From the NCBI GenBank assembly GCA_030824175.1, contig JAVBYH010000216.1:1-7287 (forward strand): DNA of 7,287 bases, in the 5' to 3' direction. A program made the translations under genes and the position numbers. Positions 6,407 through 7,287 of the stretch are shown in pieces. Each line of letters begins with the position of its first letter. Position 1 is the stretch's first letter. The stretch is from Bacteroidota bacterium (GTDB lineage: Bacteria > Bacteroidota > Ignavibacteria > UBA10030 > UBA8401). The notes under the pieces were generated by a model. The model ran no database searches. It worked only from the letters and a program-made list of their open reading frames with translations, and was not told where the DNA came from.

Positions 6407-7287
6407 ATGGCCATAGTTGACGTCATAATGCCCCAGCTGGGAGAGAGCATCGCCGAAGGCACGATCGCCAAATGGCACAAGCGCGTCGGCGACGCGATCG
6501 GGAAGGACGAACCGCTGCTGGAGATCAGCACCGACAAGGTGGACTCCGAGATCCCGTCTCCCGAGGCCGGCATCGTTGCGGAACTGCTCTTCCCCGAACA
6601 GGAGACCGTCGCGGTGCTGACGGTGATCGCACGGATAGAGACAGATACGTCCGCAGTCGTGCGCACCGAGGCCGGCGCGTCCGCGATGGATGCGAAGGAT
6701 GCCGCGCCGCCGGCGCTGCGTGCTCCCGCCGCGGAACGCACACATCCCGTCGCACAGGTGGGGTCGGAAGCTGCGAGGGCGTCCGAACAGGTGCCGCAGG
6801 CAGTCTCCGAAGACGTTGCAGGCGGACGATTTTATTCACCGCTCGTGCTGAACATCGCGCGGAGCGAGCGCATCGGCATGGCGGAATTGGAACGCATCCC
6901 CGGCACGGGGGTGCAGGGCAGGGTGTCGAAGAACGACATCCTTGCGTACGTCGAAAGGAAAAAATCGGGAGGAGACGCCGCCGACGATGGCGCGCGGGAG
7001 CCCGAGCGACCCGCGGAAGCGGGGGCGGCCGAGGTGCGCGTGCCGATGGATGCGATGCGCAGGTCGATCGCCGAGCACATGGTGCGGAGCAAGCAGGTCT
7101 CTCCGCATGTCTACTCCGTGACGGAGGCGGACGTGTCGCGGCTCGTCGCGTATCGCGAGCGGATGAAGCAGGGATTCGAACAGCGCGAGGGCGTGAAGCT
7201 CTCGCTTACGCCGTTCTTTCTCGATGCCGCCGTGAAGGCGCTGAAGGAGTTCCCGTACATCAACGCGTCGATCGACGGCGACACGGT
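6407..7287 (+). CDS. 2-oxoacid dehydrogenase E2, dihydrolipoamide acyltransferase (3' end cut by window)
   Basis: Core acyltransferase of the complex; it takes the acyl group from E1 on its lipoyl arm and passes it to CoA. The window holds 293 residues. A single lipoyl domain spans about residues 2-78, with the lipoylated Lys44 in EISTDKVDSEIPSP. An Ala/Pro/Glu-rich linker covers about 79-140. The E1/E3-binding (peripheral subunit) domain is at about 141-182, containing SPLVLNIA and GTGVQGRVSKNDI. A second linker leads into the catalytic domain from about 210 (VPMDAMRRSIAEHM). The catalytic His-x-x-x-Asp motif lies beyond the edge. The start ATG follows AGGAGAG (6388-6394) at a rather long distance of 12 bases. 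The single lipoyl domain and its wording fit a branched-chain or 2-oxoglutarate type E2 better than the multi-lipoyl pyruvate type of enterobacteria, but the acyl specificity is open. Confidence 0.95.
   Translation, partial: MAIVDVIMPQLGESIAEGTIAKWHKRVGDAIGKDEPLLEISTDKVDSEIPSPEAGIVAELLFPEQETVAVLTVIARIETDTSAVVRTEAGASAMDAKDAAPPALRAPAAERTHPVAQVGSEAARASEQVPQAVSEDVAGGRFYSPLVLNIARSERIGMAELERIPGTGVQGRVSKNDILAYVERKKSGGDAADDGAREPERPAEAGAAEVRVPMDAMRRSIAEHMVRSKQVSPHVYSVTEADVSRLVAYRERMKQGFEQREGVKLSLTPFFLDAAVKALKEFPYINASIDGDT

Overview
This 7.3-kb window is GC-rich, densely coding bacterial chromosome. It has no rRNA, tRNA, CRISPR array, insertion sequence or phage gene. The alpha-beta fused E1 subunit, the lipoyl-domain wording of the E2 (STDKVDSEIPSP) and the secreted M61 peptidase together suggest the Bacteroidota/Chlorobiota/Ignavibacteria (FCB) side of the tree. 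That is an inference from gene style only. Purine-rich Shine-Dalgarno sequences sit upstream of some genes.

Layout. (1) Positions 1-1551, minus strand: most of an exported M61-family zinc peptidase with PDZ domain, cut at the left edge. (2) Positions 1552-1807: a divergent intergenic region with a possible promoter on each strand. On the plus strand it also holds a GC-rich hairpin and a terminator-like hairpin with T-run that ends just before the ribosome binding site of the next gene. (3) Positions 1808-5987, plus strand: three tightly packed genes, lpdA (E3, dihydrolipoyl dehydrogenase), lipB (octanoyltransferase) and a fused alpha-beta 2-oxoacid dehydrogenase E1. (4) Positions 5988-6117: a 78-bp nested palindrome made of two inverted REP-like hairpins (REPIN-like). 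(5) Positions 6118-6360: a small YecH/DUF2492-family protein with Cys and His residues. (6) Positions 6407 to the right edge: the 5' part of an E2 dihydrolipoamide acyltransferase with one lipoyl domain.

How it works together. E1 decarboxylates a 2-oxoacid and passes the acyl group to the lipoyl lysine of E2. E2 transfers it to CoA, and E3 (Lpd) reoxidises the dihydrolipoyl arm with NAD+. LipB makes the octanoyl-protein precursor of that lipoyl arm, so the operon carries both the complex and one step of its cofactor attachment. LipA, the sulphur-insertion step, is not in the window. The substrate (branched-chain 2-oxoacids, pyruvate or another) cannot be fixed from sequence alone; a branched-chain type is my first guess.

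Nothing here is a clearly new system. The points most worth a second look are the terminator-like leader of lpdA, the REPIN-like palindrome inside the operon, and the YecH-like gene placed between E1 and E2.
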